Positions 1 through 9,727 of a DNA stretch of 56,347 nt are shown piece by piece (position 1 is the stretch's first letter; every line of letters starts with the position of its first letter). Origin of the DNA: a bacterium (GTDB lineage: Bacteria; UBP14; UBA6098; JAFGQG01). The notes under the pieces are model-generated. The model did not search any database. It had not been told where the DNA came from and saw only the letters and a program-made list of their open reading frames with translations. A program made the translations under genes and the position numbers. The stretch is from contig JAFGGQ010000079.1 of NCBI GenBank assembly GCA_016930435.1, positions 1 to 56,347 of the forward strand, read 5' to 3'.

Positions 1-255
1 AGATGCATAGGCTGTTATCATGATTATCTCTGTTTCCGGATTAGTTTTTTTTATCTTCTCGAGCAATTGAACGCCGTCAATTTCTGGCATAACCACATCT
101 GAAATGACCAGATCGAAATCTTCCTGCCCTATTATCTTCAGTGCTTCCATGGAACTAGTAGTGGTACGGACATGGTAACCCTCTTTATTCAACATTATAC
201 TCATGAATTCGCACATAGATTCTTCATCGTCAACAACAAGAATTTTCCTTTTCAT
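1..255 (-). CDS. Response regulator, receiver domain (partial, C-terminus off window)
   Basis: The reverse strand from an ATG at 255 encodes 85 residues of a CheY-like receiver domain before the window ends. Visible residues are the acidic pair D9-D10, the phospho-acceptor D53 in DVVMPEIDG, and the switch threonine T81 in MITAYAS. The ATG follows AAGGA by 5 nt. It starts 13 nt after the stop of the upstream Omp85-fusion gene, so it is probably the last visible gene of that leftward operon. The sequence style resembles the N-terminus of NtrC-family regulators, but the output domain lies outside the window, so DNA-binding or single-domain forms cannot be told apart. Confidence 0.88.
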   Translation of the reverse strand, partial: MKRKILVVDDEESMCEFMSIMLNKEGYHVRTTTSSMEALKIIGQEDFDLVISDVVMPEIDGVQLLEKIKKTNPETEIIMITAYAS

Positions 256-268
256 ATTGATCCTTTTT

Positions 269-3241
269 TTAAAATTCGCCACCAAGGGCGAAGTAATGGA
301 TAGGATGGGAGTATCCGGAAAGATCAGTTTGCCATGCTACATCCCAATTAAGAACGAAATAGCCTACATTCATCCGGGTGCCCAAACCGAAACCCATTTT
401 AACATCCTGGAGTCGTGAATCGTTGATCCACCTGAATTGGCGCCATTGGTCATCGGCTACTGCTCCGATATCGATGAACAGGGCACCATTTATATTGGAG
501 AGGGCTATGGGAGGAAATCCCAGGGCAAGCCTTTCGATGAATGGATATCTGAATTCCAAATTTGCCAAAAAGTATTTTGTTCCTGATAATTCAAAATATT
601 TAAATCCCCGTAAGGGCAGCACCATGGAGGAGAAATACATATCCCGTAAGCTGTAAACATTATCGCGGCCGATATTGTAGTTAAACCAGTTATTCATTCC
701 TCCAAGGTAATAGAGTTTAGGATTGCTTCCGACTGAAAGGCCTGCTGCTAAACGTGTGGCCATGCTGTAACCCCTGGTAAATTTGGCATATCTCCTGACA
801 TCCAGTTCACCGGCTATATACTCCAGTGATCCATCGGAGAGCGGGGGCACAGCTTCCACTGTAAGACAGCTTCTGCCCCCGTTCACGGGGCCCGTATAAC
901 CCCATAAAGTATAATCATTTACGAGGTTCGCCCTGATCTGGAGATTAAGTGTTCTGGTTTCCGTAAAAAGATACTCATAATATTTCCGGTCAACCGCTAA
1001 GAAGAGGGCTTCAAAACCTGCCCTGCTGAATTGCGAGAAAGGATATCCCGCATAAGCACCTCCGCCATATACCCGGTCGCTGAAGATGTTGTAATTATCG
1101 TCCATAAAATAGTCCTTGTAATGAAACCCAATAATGCTGTAGTCAGTACGCCGGGGCAGGTATGAATAATTGACATAAACATTTGATTCATCAATGTTAC
1201 CAAACAGGTCGGTCATGATCAGTATCTGATTATTACCCAGGATATCGGAGAACAGTAGCAAGGTTTGACCCATAAATCCATAGAAGGTGCTATAGCCTAC
1301 ATTCATATTCACCAGGTCCGCGGTAAACTTAGGGGTATATCTACGGGGGCCTCTGGGAGCTTCTCCGGATTCATCTAATGTATTGGAATCGAATACGAAT
1401 TTCTCCAATTTTCCGGTTTCGGTACCGGTGGTTTCAGCAGATTCTTCCGGTGTAGTTGCAAGGGTTTCCATCTCCGCGGCGTAGTCAGTAATAGGCAAAT
1501 TATCCATAGGTTCCAGTTTTTTCAATAAATACAGATCATAACCGCCATCATAAAAAACAGAACTCACGATATCGGAGGAGCTATCAGGCTTCCAGGAAAA
1601 AGTGGCGCACCCGGTCAGGATATTGGTCAGGGGGGCGATTTCGCCTGACTCATGATCCCCCTGATAAATATTATAGATACCGTTACGGTCAGAAATAAAA
1701 GCAATGATGTTCTGATAGAGTGGCGACCAGCGGGGATACAGATTCATTCCACCGTAGGTGGTGAGGGGTACAATGTCCTTGGAAAACAGGTTCATAATGT
1801 AGATATTATATTCACCGAATATAGGCTGGTCTGTGAATTCTGCCGGGCGATCCGAGGAAAAAGCAATAAATTCGCCGTTGGGAGAGAATGAAGGGTGTTT
1901 GTCGTCATAGAGGTCAATTGTAAGCCGTTCATATTTTCGTTCATCCAAGGATAGCAGAAAGAGGTCCTTTTTATCCTTTTCGAGTGCTGAAAAGACGATA
2001 TATTTTCCATCAGGTGACCAATCCGGGGAGGTAATCGCGCTGAACTCATCGAAAGCGAACAGGTCCTTTCTATCTTTACTGGCCACGTCAAGTATAGCAA
2101 TAGCATCTTTCCCTTTATGTTTGATGACATAGGCGAGGCATTCGCCATCGGGCGACCAGGTCATTGAGCTATAGAAGGGATGGAAGGATTCTTCTGATCC
2201 GGACCGTTCTCCCTCGGCAATCTTTTCCACTTTATTTTCATAGGGGTATAGCAAGTAAAGATCGGTGTAATCATGTTTATTTGAGAAAAACGCGATCCTG
2301 TCGCCATTAGGTGAGTATGCCGGTTGAATATTGAAATAGGAATCATCTTTGCGATGGTTTGTAAGGGCTTCACCGATATCATCAGGTGCGGAGAATTTAG
2401 CGATCTGTGGAAAGTAAATTTTTCGAACATGGCTTAACCATTCTTTATAAAGCTCCTCTTCATCCTTCCCGATAGCGGAATTAAGGGCCTTACTCATAGT
2501 CACAAATATTTTGCCCTTAGCAAGTATCTCGCCCAGTTTTTCCCTGCCATACTTCTCGGCAATATATTTTATCACCGATTGTCCTTCCTTGTATGCCAGA
2601 AAACCACCAAGGTATTCCAGGGAATAGACGTACTCATTAAGAATGGCATCGCGAAGGTACATATCGGCGTCGTTGCTCCAGCCCAGGTCGGGATGGGATT
2701 CAAATTCGGAGATCCCTTCCGCGAACCATAGTGGCATTCGAAAGATACGGTTCGGAGAGATAAGGGATACAGGTCCCCGACCATATAAAAAATCGAAACA
2801 AACTGCATGAGCTAACTCATGAACCAGAACATGGCGGAATTCTTCGTAGGAGCCATTGAATGGGACCGCTATACGGTTTTTCATGGTTTCCGTAAAACCG
2901 CCAACCCCTTCTCCCAGAACCTCCATAATAATATTGGTTTCCTGGAAGGTAGATGGACTGGAATAGATGACGATAGGCAACCGTTGCTTAACTTCATAAC
3001 CAAGGTCAGCAGTTATCTGAATATAAGCATCTTCCAGAATGGTCTCGGCTTTACGGGCAAGGCTCTCCATCCCTTTGACATAGTAAATGGTGCAGTGCTC
3101 GGTATCAAAGTAATACCAATGTTTATAGACCCTCTGCACCTTATTCCGTCCGAAGGATGCTCCACTTAATAAATTACTTGAGATAAATATAGCCATTATT
3201 ATGAATAGCAATATATTATAGCTTATTTTATTATATCCCAT
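269..3241 (-). CDS. Metallopeptidase (MA-like) / TolB-type propeller / Omp85 barrel fusion protein
   Basis: Three modules are visible in about 990 residues. After an N-terminal hydrophobic export segment comes a gluzincin-like domain with HELAH at about 141-145 and a downstream glutamate in WFAEGISEF (about 175), the arrangement of zinc peptidases of the MA clan. A central region (about 305-590) carries repeated PD40/WD40-like strands of the type 'PAYSPNGDRIAFFSN', as in TolB. The C-terminal third is rich in amphipathic strands, contains the Omp85-like 'GFKYFELSGTKYFLANLEFR', and ends in a terminal Phe, as in BamA/TamA barrels. The ATG at 3241 is preferred over a GTG at 3253 because AGGAG lies 11 nt before it; it overlaps mutS by 19 nt. 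Likely an outer-membrane protein with a periplasmic peptidase-like part; the substrate is unknown. Confidence 0.85.
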   Translation of the reverse strand: MGYNKISYNILLFIIMAIFISSNLLSGASFGRNKVQRVYKHWYYFDTEHCTIYYVKGMESLARKAETILEDAYIQITADLGYEVKQRLPIVIYSSPSTFQETNIIMEVLGEGVGGFTETMKNRIAVPFNGSYEEFRHVLVHELAHAVCFDFLYGRGPVSLISPNRIFRMPLWFAEGISEFESHPDLGWSNDADMYLRDAILNEYVYSLEYLGGFLAYKEGQSVIKYIAEKYGREKLGEILAKGKIFVTMSKALNSAIGKDEEELYKEWLSHVRKIYFPQIAKFSAPDDIGEALTNHRKDDSYFNIQPAYSPNGDRIAFFSNKHDYTDLYLLYPYENKVEKIAEGERSGSEESFHPFYSSMTWSPDGECLAYVIKHKGKDAIAILDVASKDRKDLFAFDEFSAITSPDWSPDGKYIVFSALEKDKKDLFLLSLDERKYERLTIDLYDDKHPSFSPNGEFIAFSSDRPAEFTDQPIFGEYNIYIMNLFSKDIVPLTTYGGMNLYPRWSPLYQNIIAFISDRNGIYNIYQGDHESGEIAPLTNILTGCATFSWKPDSSSDIVSSVFYDGGYDLYLLKKLEPMDNLPITDYAAEMETLATTPEESAETTGTETGKLEKFVFDSNTLDESGEAPRGPRRYTPKFTADLVNMNVGYSTFYGFMGQTLLLFSDILGNNQILIMTDLFGNIDESNVYVNYSYLPRRTDYSIIGFHYKDYFMDDNYNIFSDRVYGGGAYAGYPFSQFSRAGFEALFLAVDRKYYEYLFTETRTLNLQIRANLVNDYTLWGYTGPVNGGRSCLTVEAVPPLSDGSLEYIAGELDVRRYAKFTRGYSMATRLAAGLSVGSNPKLYYLGGMNNWFNYNIGRDNVYSLRDMYFSSMVLPLRGFKYFELSGTKYFLANLEFRYPFIERLALGFPPIALSNINGALFIDIGAVADDQWRQFRWINDSRLQDVKMGFGLGTRMNVGYFVLNWDVAWQTDLSGYSHPIHYFALGGEF

Positions 3242-5862
3242 TTTTCTTTCCACTCCTGTAGTTGGGCTAATGCCTCCAAAGGCGTCATTTTTAAAGGTTC
3301 GATTTTCTTCAATTCCATGAATAGGGGGTGATATTCTGGTTCGAACAGGCTGATTTGAAAAGCATCAATGCGGTCCTGTTTTCCTTTTTTATTTTGAGGC
3401 TGGATACTTTCCAGTCTTTGCGATGAGATTGAATCGGTTTCCAGGGTATTTAATATCTGATTAGCTCGATCCAGGACTGCTTGTGGTACTCCTGCAAGTT
3501 TAGCTACCTGGATGCCATAGCTATCATCGCATCCCCCTTCGACGATTCGATGTAAAAAAATAACTTTGTCTTTCCATTCTTTGACCACAACCTGGAAATT
3601 TTTCACCCGGGGGAGGTACTTGGAGAGGTAAGTCAACTCGTGGTAATGGGTTGCAAAGATGGTTTTGGCTTTTCTCCCGGGATGATTGTGCAGGTATTCC
3701 GTAGTTGCCCAGGCGATGGATAGTCCGTCGAAAGTAGAGGTTCCCCGGCCGATCTCGTCGAGCAGGATCAGGGAATTATCATTGGCATTGTTCAGGATAG
3801 TGGCGGTTTCGATCATTTCCACCAGGAATGTGGATTGGCCCCTGGCAATATTATCGTGGGCGCCCACCCGCGTGAATATGCGGTCAACGGGGGTCAGCAT
3901 GACCTTACTGGCAGGAACAAAGCTTCCCAGCTGGGCCATCAGAACGATCAAAGCTACCTGCCTTAAAAAGGTGGACTTACCGGACATATTAGGCCCGGTT
4001 ACCACAAGTATCTGATGATCAAGATTGGATAGATATGTATCGTTCGGAACGAACTCGGCTTCCCCCAATATTCCTTCGATAACCGGGTGACGCCCCTCTT
4101 CGATCTTTATAACACCATCCTTAGACAACAGGGGTTTAACATACTTTTTCTTATGTGCGATAAAGGCAAAATCAGAAAGCACATCCAGTTCTGCCAGAAA
4201 ATTTGCTATCAATAATATTTCCGGGGCATGGTGAGCTAACTCGTTCCGGAAGTTAATGAACATTGTTCTTTCTATTTCCTGAGCTCGTTCGTCAGCGGAT
4301 AGGACTTTGACCTCGTATTCCTTTAGCTCAGGTGTGATATAGCGCTCTGAATTCACCAGGGTCTGTTTTCTTTGGAAGAAATCCGGAACCTTATCCAGGT
4401 GGGCTTTAGTAACTTCGATATAATATCCAAATACCTTGTTGTATCCCAGTTTTAATTTTGGGATACCTGTCTCTTCCCGGAGTTGCTGTCCGAACTTCTT
4501 AATCCAATTTTTACCCCCTCGCGCTATCTCCCTTAATTCATCAAGCTCCTCATTGATTCCTGTCCGAAACACTCTTCCCTCATTTAAATTGAGGGGGCAA
4601 TCGGGAGAAATAGCATTTTCGATTTGCTCTTTAAGTGATGTCAAATCGTGAAGATTTTCGTTTATTTTTTTTAAAGTAGGGTCGTTCAAAGTCGCAAGTA
4701 CAGATTTTATCGGGGGTATATATTGCAGTGCTTCAGCCAGAGAGAGCAGGTCACGAGGGTTCGCCTTGAGATTGCCGAGTTTGCAAACCAATCTTTCCAG
4801 ATCACCGATATGCTTAAGGCCTTCCCGAATCTGGTTGAGGGGCTCCCAATTATCATAAAGGGTTTCCACGGCATTGAGGCGGTCTGAAATCAGTTTCGGT
4901 GAGGTCATTGGCTTCAGGATCCATTGCCGGATCAGGCGTGATCCCATGGGGGTTTGTGTATCGTCCAGTTCGCTATAAAGAGTATATTTTTTTGAACCAT
5001 CCATCAGTGAACGAACCAGCTCCAGGTTGCGGACGGTGGCGTTATCCAGAACCATAAAATCATTATCGTAGTGAGCGGATAGACTGGAAAGATGTTTCAA
5101 TTCCCCTTTTTTGAGTTCCTTGAGGTACGCGATAAGGGCTCCTGTGGCTTGAACCTGTTCACTGCTGAGATTTCCAAAGCCTTCCAGTGAGGCAGTTCCG
5201 AAATGTTCCAGGAGGTTTTGGTAACAATAATCATAGTTGAACTTCCATTCTTCAAAATAGCTCAATCTAATATCCGGGAATTGTTGAGTAAGTGGAACGA
5301 CAAGTTCCTCATCGCTATTAGTGGGGAGGAGTATCTCCCGGGGTTCCAGCAATGTTAACTCATTAAGGAGCCTGTTTGGGTGAATTTCTTTGGTAAAAAA
5401 TTGGCCGGTCATGAGGTCTGCGCAGGAGTAAGCCAGTTTGTTCTGGTTCGGGTAGATGGAAAGGAGATAGTTATTGGAAATTCCCAATCCCGGCGTTTCC
5501 AGGGTGATCGTGCCCGGTGACATCACCTCGATGACCTCCCTTTTGACCAATCCTTTGGCTTGTTTGGGATCCTCCACCTGTTCACAGATAGCGACTTTGT
5601 AACCGGCATCGAGAAGCCTCGAGAGGTATTTATCGCTGGCGTGGTATGGCACTCCGGCGAGAGGAGTACGTTCGGGCATGCCATGTCCCCGGGAGGTCAG
5701 GGTGATACCCAGTACCTTTGAAGCCACCTCTGCATCATCTTCGAACATCTCATAAAAGTCACCCATTCGGAAGAAAAGAATGGCATCCGGGTACTTTTGC
5801 TTTATCCGGTAATATTGCTCCATCAAAGGAGTACTGGCGTTTTTTGATTCTTTTTTGGACAT
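3223..5862 (-). CDS. mutS: DNA mismatch repair protein MutS
   Basis: Recognises mismatches and recruits MutL in methyl-independent or methyl-directed repair. The 879-residue length is usual for bacterial MutS1. The N-terminal mismatch-reading motif is present with F36 and E38 in MGDFYEMF. The ATPase has Walker A GPNMSGKST at about 620-628, Walker B ILLDEIGRGTSTFDG and the ABC-type helix TIFATHYHELTYL. The C-terminal domain includes GVPQAVLDRANQIL. The ATG directly abuts the TAG of the upstream SPOR-protein gene and has no Shine-Dalgarno of its own, so translation is probably coupled. The 3' end overlaps the next gene by 19 nt. Confidence 0.98.
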   Translation of the reverse strand: MSKKESKNASTPLMEQYYRIKQKYPDAILFFRMGDFYEMFEDDAEVASKVLGITLTSRGHGMPERTPLAGVPYHASDKYLSRLLDAGYKVAICEQVEDPKQAKGLVKREVIEVMSPGTITLETPGLGISNNYLLSIYPNQNKLAYSCADLMTGQFFTKEIHPNRLLNELTLLEPREILLPTNSDEELVVPLTQQFPDIRLSYFEEWKFNYDYCYQNLLEHFGTASLEGFGNLSSEQVQATGALIAYLKELKKGELKHLSSLSAHYDNDFMVLDNATVRNLELVRSLMDGSKKYTLYSELDDTQTPMGSRLIRQWILKPMTSPKLISDRLNAVETLYDNWEPLNQIREGLKHIGDLERLVCKLGNLKANPRDLLSLAEALQYIPPIKSVLATLNDPTLKKINENLHDLTSLKEQIENAISPDCPLNLNEGRVFRTGINEELDELREIARGGKNWIKKFGQQLREETGIPKLKLGYNKVFGYYIEVTKAHLDKVPDFFQRKQTLVNSERYITPELKEYEVKVLSADERAQEIERTMFINFRNELAHHAPEILLIANFLAELDVLSDFAFIAHKKKYVKPLLSKDGVIKIEEGRHPVIEGILGEAEFVPNDTYLSNLDHQILVVTGPNMSGKSTFLRQVALIVLMAQLGSFVPASKVMLTPVDRIFTRVGAHDNIARGQSTFLVEMIETATILNNANDNSLILLDEIGRGTSTFDGLSIAWATTEYLHNHPGRKAKTIFATHYHELTYLSKYLPRVKNFQVVVKEWKDKVIFLHRIVEGGCDDSYGIQVAKLAGVPQAVLDRANQILNTLETDSISSQRLESIQPQNKKGKQDRIDAFQISLFEPEYHPLFMELKKIEPLKMTPLEALAQLQEWKEKWDIIK

Positions 5863-6660
5863 CTATTCGGTATATAAGATCCGGTAAACATAAAGATCGC
5901 TCATTATTTGAGCGCGTTCCTGGGCTTCTTCGCGTGAATCCCAAATACCTGCCCAAACGAGATAGTACAGGGTATCATCAACCTTTTTCTGGACAATCCT
6001 GGTTCGAAACCCCTCCTTGTCGATTAAATTCTTTAGGTTCCTGGCATTATCCTGGGAAATAAATGCTCCAAATTGTATAACCCACCCTTCCCATTTAAGT
6101 TCTTCGGTATCATCCCCGGACTGGTTATATGGGATTTGGATCTGGCCCAATACGAAATCACAGACATCCTTATCTTCACCGAGGTTACGAAATATCTCGT
6201 TAGCAGCGTTTTGGTTACCCTGGAGGGCATAGATATCAGCGATAGATATCCGGGCAAATTTCGCGTAGGGGTTCTTTGTAATCTTATTAAAAACAACTAT
6301 AGCTGAGTCGTATTCATTGAGAATAAGCAATGTTTGAGCCAACCAGTAAAGATTTTCATCGGTCTTATGGGAATCTAATTCAAGAAGTATTTGAGCTTGC
6401 TGGTAGAGTCCTTTGCTGTAAGCAATCTTTCCCAGTTCTGTACAGGCTGGTCCGGTGGGGTTTTGAGAAAGACTCTCTTTGTACTCTTTCCAGGCGATGT
6501 CGGTGTAAATTTCAAACCTGGTTTGATAAAGCAGTGAGTCCAGTGCGGTGACCGGTTCCGGCCAGTATGTTAGGTATGGGCCGAGATCAATTCCGCAAAA
6601 GAGTAACGCGGGTATAAACAGAAAGAAAATAACAGCATTTTTTATCATTACTCTTACCAT
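5863..6660 (-). CDS. Exported TPR- and SPOR-domain protein
   Basis: The protein has 265 residues with an N-terminal signal sequence (KNAVIFFLFIPALLFCG). The cysteine there lacks a good lipobox because Phe precedes it. A helical middle of TPR type follows (ELGKIAYSKGLYQQAQILLE, then NEYDSAIVVFNKI and ADIYALQGNQNAANEIF). The C-terminal 75 residues form a SPOR domain (GWVIQFGAFISQDNARNL ... YYLVWAGIWDSREEAQERA), a fold that binds denuded glycan strands of peptidoglycan at division sites. AAGGAG lies 7 nt before the ATG at 6660. It sits 26 nt after the UPF0182 gene and directly abuts mutS. A role at the periplasmic cell wall is inferred. Confidence 0.85.
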   Translation of the reverse strand: MVRVMIKNAVIFFLFIPALLFCGIDLGPYLTYWPEPVTALDSLLYQTRFEIYTDIAWKEYKESLSQNPTGPACTELGKIAYSKGLYQQAQILLELDSHKTDENLYWLAQTLLILNEYDSAIVVFNKITKNPYAKFARISIADIYALQGNQNAANEIFRNLGEDKDVCDFVLGQIQIPYNQSGDDTEELKWEGWVIQFGAFISQDNARNLKNLIDKEGFRTRIVQKKVDDTLYYLVWAGIWDSREEAQERAQIMSDLYVYRILYTE

Positions 6661-6686
6661 TAAATCTCTCCTTAACGAGCTTTTAC

Positions 6687-9389
6687 TTAATATGATTCAT
6701 CTTGGGCTAATTTCTGTAAAATCTCTTGTAATCTATTCATTTCTCTGCCGAAGTTTTCCCAGTTCCCATTTTGCAGGTATTGTAAAGCGTTGTTATATGA
6801 TTCCAGGGCTTCTTTAGCGGTTTTTTCGAGAGTGGGGTAATAGGGCATTTCGTGAACCTGTTCCTGGGATACATAATCCTGAGAACTCTCATCGCTAAAA
6901 ACCATAAGCAGGGCTTTATCAAAGCTTTCAGCCATTACGATCCGGTTCTCATAACCAACGATCACGCGTTTCAGTTCCGGAAGCTGGCTTTGTTCTGCTT
7001 TCAGAAACAGGGGTTCCACATAAAGTATAGCCCCTTCAATGGGGAGTACCAGCAGATTTCCCCGTATTACATTAGAGCCTTTCTGGCTCCAGAGTGTCAA
7101 CACCTCGGATATGGTTGTATTCTGATCCACTTTGGCTTCGATCTGCATGGGACCGTAGATGAGCTTCTTTTTGGGGAATTTGTATAGCAGCAATTCCCCG
7201 TAATGCTGGCCATCGCAACGGGCGCAAAGCCAGGAGACCATATTGCTTTTTCGGGCAGGAGTGAAAGGCATCATAAGAATGAACTCAGCACCTTCCATTT
7301 CCGGGGGTTCCATAACAACATAATAAGGTTGTATCTGCTGGTTTTTGTTCTCGTATATCTCCATAGGAATGTCCCACATATCCTCTTTATTGTAGAATAC
7401 CTCCGGATCCTCCATGTGGTAGTTTGTAAGAATTCGTGATTGTATCATAAAAAGGTCTTCCGGATAGCGAAGATGATCTTTGAGATCCGGTGGCATAGTC
7501 TCAAATGGCTTGAACAGCTTGGGGAATATAGCCTTGTAGGTACAGATCAGCGGATCTGCAGGGTCGATAATATAAAAGTCCACCGTCCCATGATAAGCGT
7601 CAATCACTATTTTAACGGAATTACGGATGTAATTAATCCCTGTAAAGGGCTCGGAATAGGGATATTTATCAGTTACCGTGTAGGCGTCCATGATCCAGAA
7701 CAACCGCCCTTCTGAGATAACCATGTAGGGATCATGATCCTGGCGGAGGAACGGGGCTATTTTGTGGACTCTTTCCAGAAGATTACGGTTCAGCATCAAT
7801 CTGCTTTCCTTTGTAAAGTAGCCGGAGAGTATTAACTTCAGGGATTGCAGCTTAGTAGCATAAATGATACGTTTGAAAAATGATCCGAGTATAATTCCTC
7901 CATCGCCTTCATAAAAAGTATATTCATTTTTATCACCGACAGGGTAATCGAATTCCTTGGTTTTTGTTTTTACAATAACATAATTATCGGTTTTTTTCCC
8001 ATAGTATATTTCCGGCCTGGTGATCTTAAGGTCAACACTGGATACCGGTGGAATGTCCTTGATCATCAACTGGGGTTGACCTTCCTTATTGATCTCGTTA
8101 ACGGGGGAGAGGCATAATCCATAACCATGTGTATATTTCAGCCGCTGATTGACCCAGGTTTTAGCCTGGGATGGTATCTTGTCATAATTCAATTCACGGG
8201 GGGCAAGCATTACTTGCCGGTATTGGCCGTTAATGTAGTAACGGTCGATGTCCACGCTGGGGAAATCATAGTATAAACGGATTTCCTGGAGCTGTTTGTA
8301 AGTCTCCATCAATGGGCGCCAATCCCATAAGCGAATATTATTGATTGTTTCCGGGTGCTGGTATATTTTCTCGAGATTCAGGCCGTAGTTTACCTCGTAC
8401 TCCTTAAGCTGTATCTTATCAAGATTATAAGCCTTGCGGGTAAACTCGATATTTGTTTTAATGAAACGCTCTTCCTTTTTTAACTCATTGGGTTCAACAA
8501 GGAGTTTTTGAAGCAATCCGGGTAAAATACCATTGAGAATGATGATTCCTGCTACCATGGTCAAGACGCCTATTCGGATAAATCTCCGCATTTTAAGAAA
8601 AACGTTTAATAGCAGAAATAAGGTCATTAGAAGGCTGATGATGATGAGCACCCGGTAAGCTGACAGATAACCATAAACATCGGCATAACTGGCTCCGAAT
8701 ACTACTCCGCGCGGTGAATAAACCAGGGAATACGCTGTTAGCAGGTAACTGAATGCTATGATCACCATAAGTATGGCGAACAGAATTGACAAATGCGCTT
8801 TGACCTTTGGGGAGAGAGCCGGACCATGCCCTATAGCTCTGAAAGTCAGTATCCCCCTGCTTATGTATGCGATTATCGAGGTAATTATGGAAATAATCAA
8901 AATGCCTAAAAGATAAGACTTTAAGGATGATAAAAGAGGCAGAACAAAAGTGTAAAATGAAGCGTTCAAATTGAAAACAGGATCACTAAGGGTAAAGGGT
9001 TGTCTGTTAAGAAATGTAAGGACTGATTCCCATCTGGAAGCCCATATAAAGCCCATGATCAGGGAAATGAATATAATCAGAGCCCACCTCAGATAGGGGA
9101 GTATTATCTCATTGGGGAAATTTATCTTAATATTATCATACGCCCAATTTGACCAGGAATGAGGTGATACACGCCGGATTATCCTGAAGTTCAACAGGAG
9201 TAAAATGGCTGTTATCAGAAATCCACCTAAAAACAGAAATATCTGTGTAAACAAAATCTTCAAATACACTGATTGGTATGATAGACTATCGAACCAATAA
9301 TAATCGCCCAATATCCCCAGAAATCTCAATAGGAAGATTAGGCACCCGATAACAACAACAGTTATAATTAAGTTCCATTTAACTTTCAT
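6687..9389 (-). CDS. UPF0182 family integral membrane protein
   Basis: The 900 residues match the UPF0182 / COG1615 layout: an N-terminal segment with about seven transmembrane helices (for example WNLIITVVVIGCLIFLLRFL, then further helices to about residue 280), followed by a large soluble domain with NLEKIYQHPETINNIRLWDW and a late 'RGNLLVLPIEGAILYVEPLF' segment characteristic of the family. The biochemical function is not known. It is the first gene of the leftward operon; the ATG is preceded by AGGTGAT and a consensus promoter lies about 70 bp upstream (9459-9487). Confidence 0.92.
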   Translation of the reverse strand: MKVKWNLIITVVVIGCLIFLLRFLGILGDYYWFDSLSYQSVYLKILFTQIFLFLGGFLITAILLLLNFRIIRRVSPHSWSNWAYDNIKINFPNEIILPYLRWALIIFISLIMGFIWASRWESVLTFLNRQPFTLSDPVFNLNASFYTFVLPLLSSLKSYLLGILIISIITSIIAYISRGILTFRAIGHGPALSPKVKAHLSILFAILMVIIAFSYLLTAYSLVYSPRGVVFGASYADVYGYLSAYRVLIIISLLMTLFLLLNVFLKMRRFIRIGVLTMVAGIIILNGILPGLLQKLLVEPNELKKEERFIKTNIEFTRKAYNLDKIQLKEYEVNYGLNLEKIYQHPETINNIRLWDWRPLMETYKQLQEIRLYYDFPSVDIDRYYINGQYRQVMLAPRELNYDKIPSQAKTWVNQRLKYTHGYGLCLSPVNEINKEGQPQLMIKDIPPVSSVDLKITRPEIYYGKKTDNYVIVKTKTKEFDYPVGDKNEYTFYEGDGGIILGSFFKRIIYATKLQSLKLILSGYFTKESRLMLNRNLLERVHKIAPFLRQDHDPYMVISEGRLFWIMDAYTVTDKYPYSEPFTGINYIRNSVKIVIDAYHGTVDFYIIDPADPLICTYKAIFPKLFKPFETMPPDLKDHLRYPEDLFMIQSRILTNYHMEDPEVFYNKEDMWDIPMEIYENKNQQIQPYYVVMEPPEMEGAEFILMMPFTPARKSNMVSWLCARCDGQHYGELLLYKFPKKKLIYGPMQIEAKVDQNTTISEVLTLWSQKGSNVIRGNLLVLPIEGAILYVEPLFLKAEQSQLPELKRVIVGYENRIVMAESFDKALLMVFSDESSQDYVSQEQVHEMPYYPTLEKTAKEALESYNNALQYLQNGNWENFGREMNRLQEILQKLAQDESY

Positions 9390-9458
9390 TCATCATCACC
9401 TTTTTTATAAAAATTAGTTTTTGCTATTATAACAACCGTTAAGCCGATTCGATTTTGA

Positions 9459-9487
9459 AATATATTAATAAAAGGAGAGCTTGTCAA
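9459..9487 (-). promoter_or_regulatory. Sigma-70-type promoter for the UPF0182-mutS operon
   Basis: On the reverse strand TTGACA (9482-9487) and TATATT (9459-9464) are separated by 17 bp, which predicts transcription starting near 9452 and a leader of about 60 nt. The -35 hexamer is perfect and the -10 matches five of six positions. Confidence 0.7.
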
Positions 9488-9698
9488 ATATTTTAAAGTC
9501 AATGATTCATTAATATATGCGTAATAATAAAACTTTGGTAGCGCATTTATATTTCCCGTGAAAATCCTTTTTCCCATAGCCGGTGGTTATCTTTTGTTCT
9601 TTTCGTATTTTTAATTGAAAATAATTGACATATTTGTATCAGGGTATATCTTATAATACAAAACGAATTTATTTAGTAAAAATAATTCTAATAAAAAC

Positions 9699-9727
9699 TT
9701 GACAGAATTTGCTAAGATTAATATATT
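9699..9727 (+). promoter_or_regulatory. Sigma-70-type promoter for the exported-protein operon
   Basis: TTGACA (9699-9704), a 17-bp spacer and TATATT (9722-9727) form the same hexamer pair as the divergent promoter at 9459-9487. It overlaps the first codons of the longest reading frame of the downstream gene, so either the true start is further in or a different promoter is used. A second TTGACA at 9625 with TATAAT at 9652 has a 21-bp spacer and is less convincing. The rest of 9390-9698 is AT-rich and shows no convincing gene. Confidence 0.55.

Noticed and set aside
9386-9577. 63-residue frame overlapping the UPF0182 start by ATGA
   Set aside because: It contains the consensus promoter at 9459-9487, has no Shine-Dalgarno and a composition typical of AT-rich intergenic DNA.
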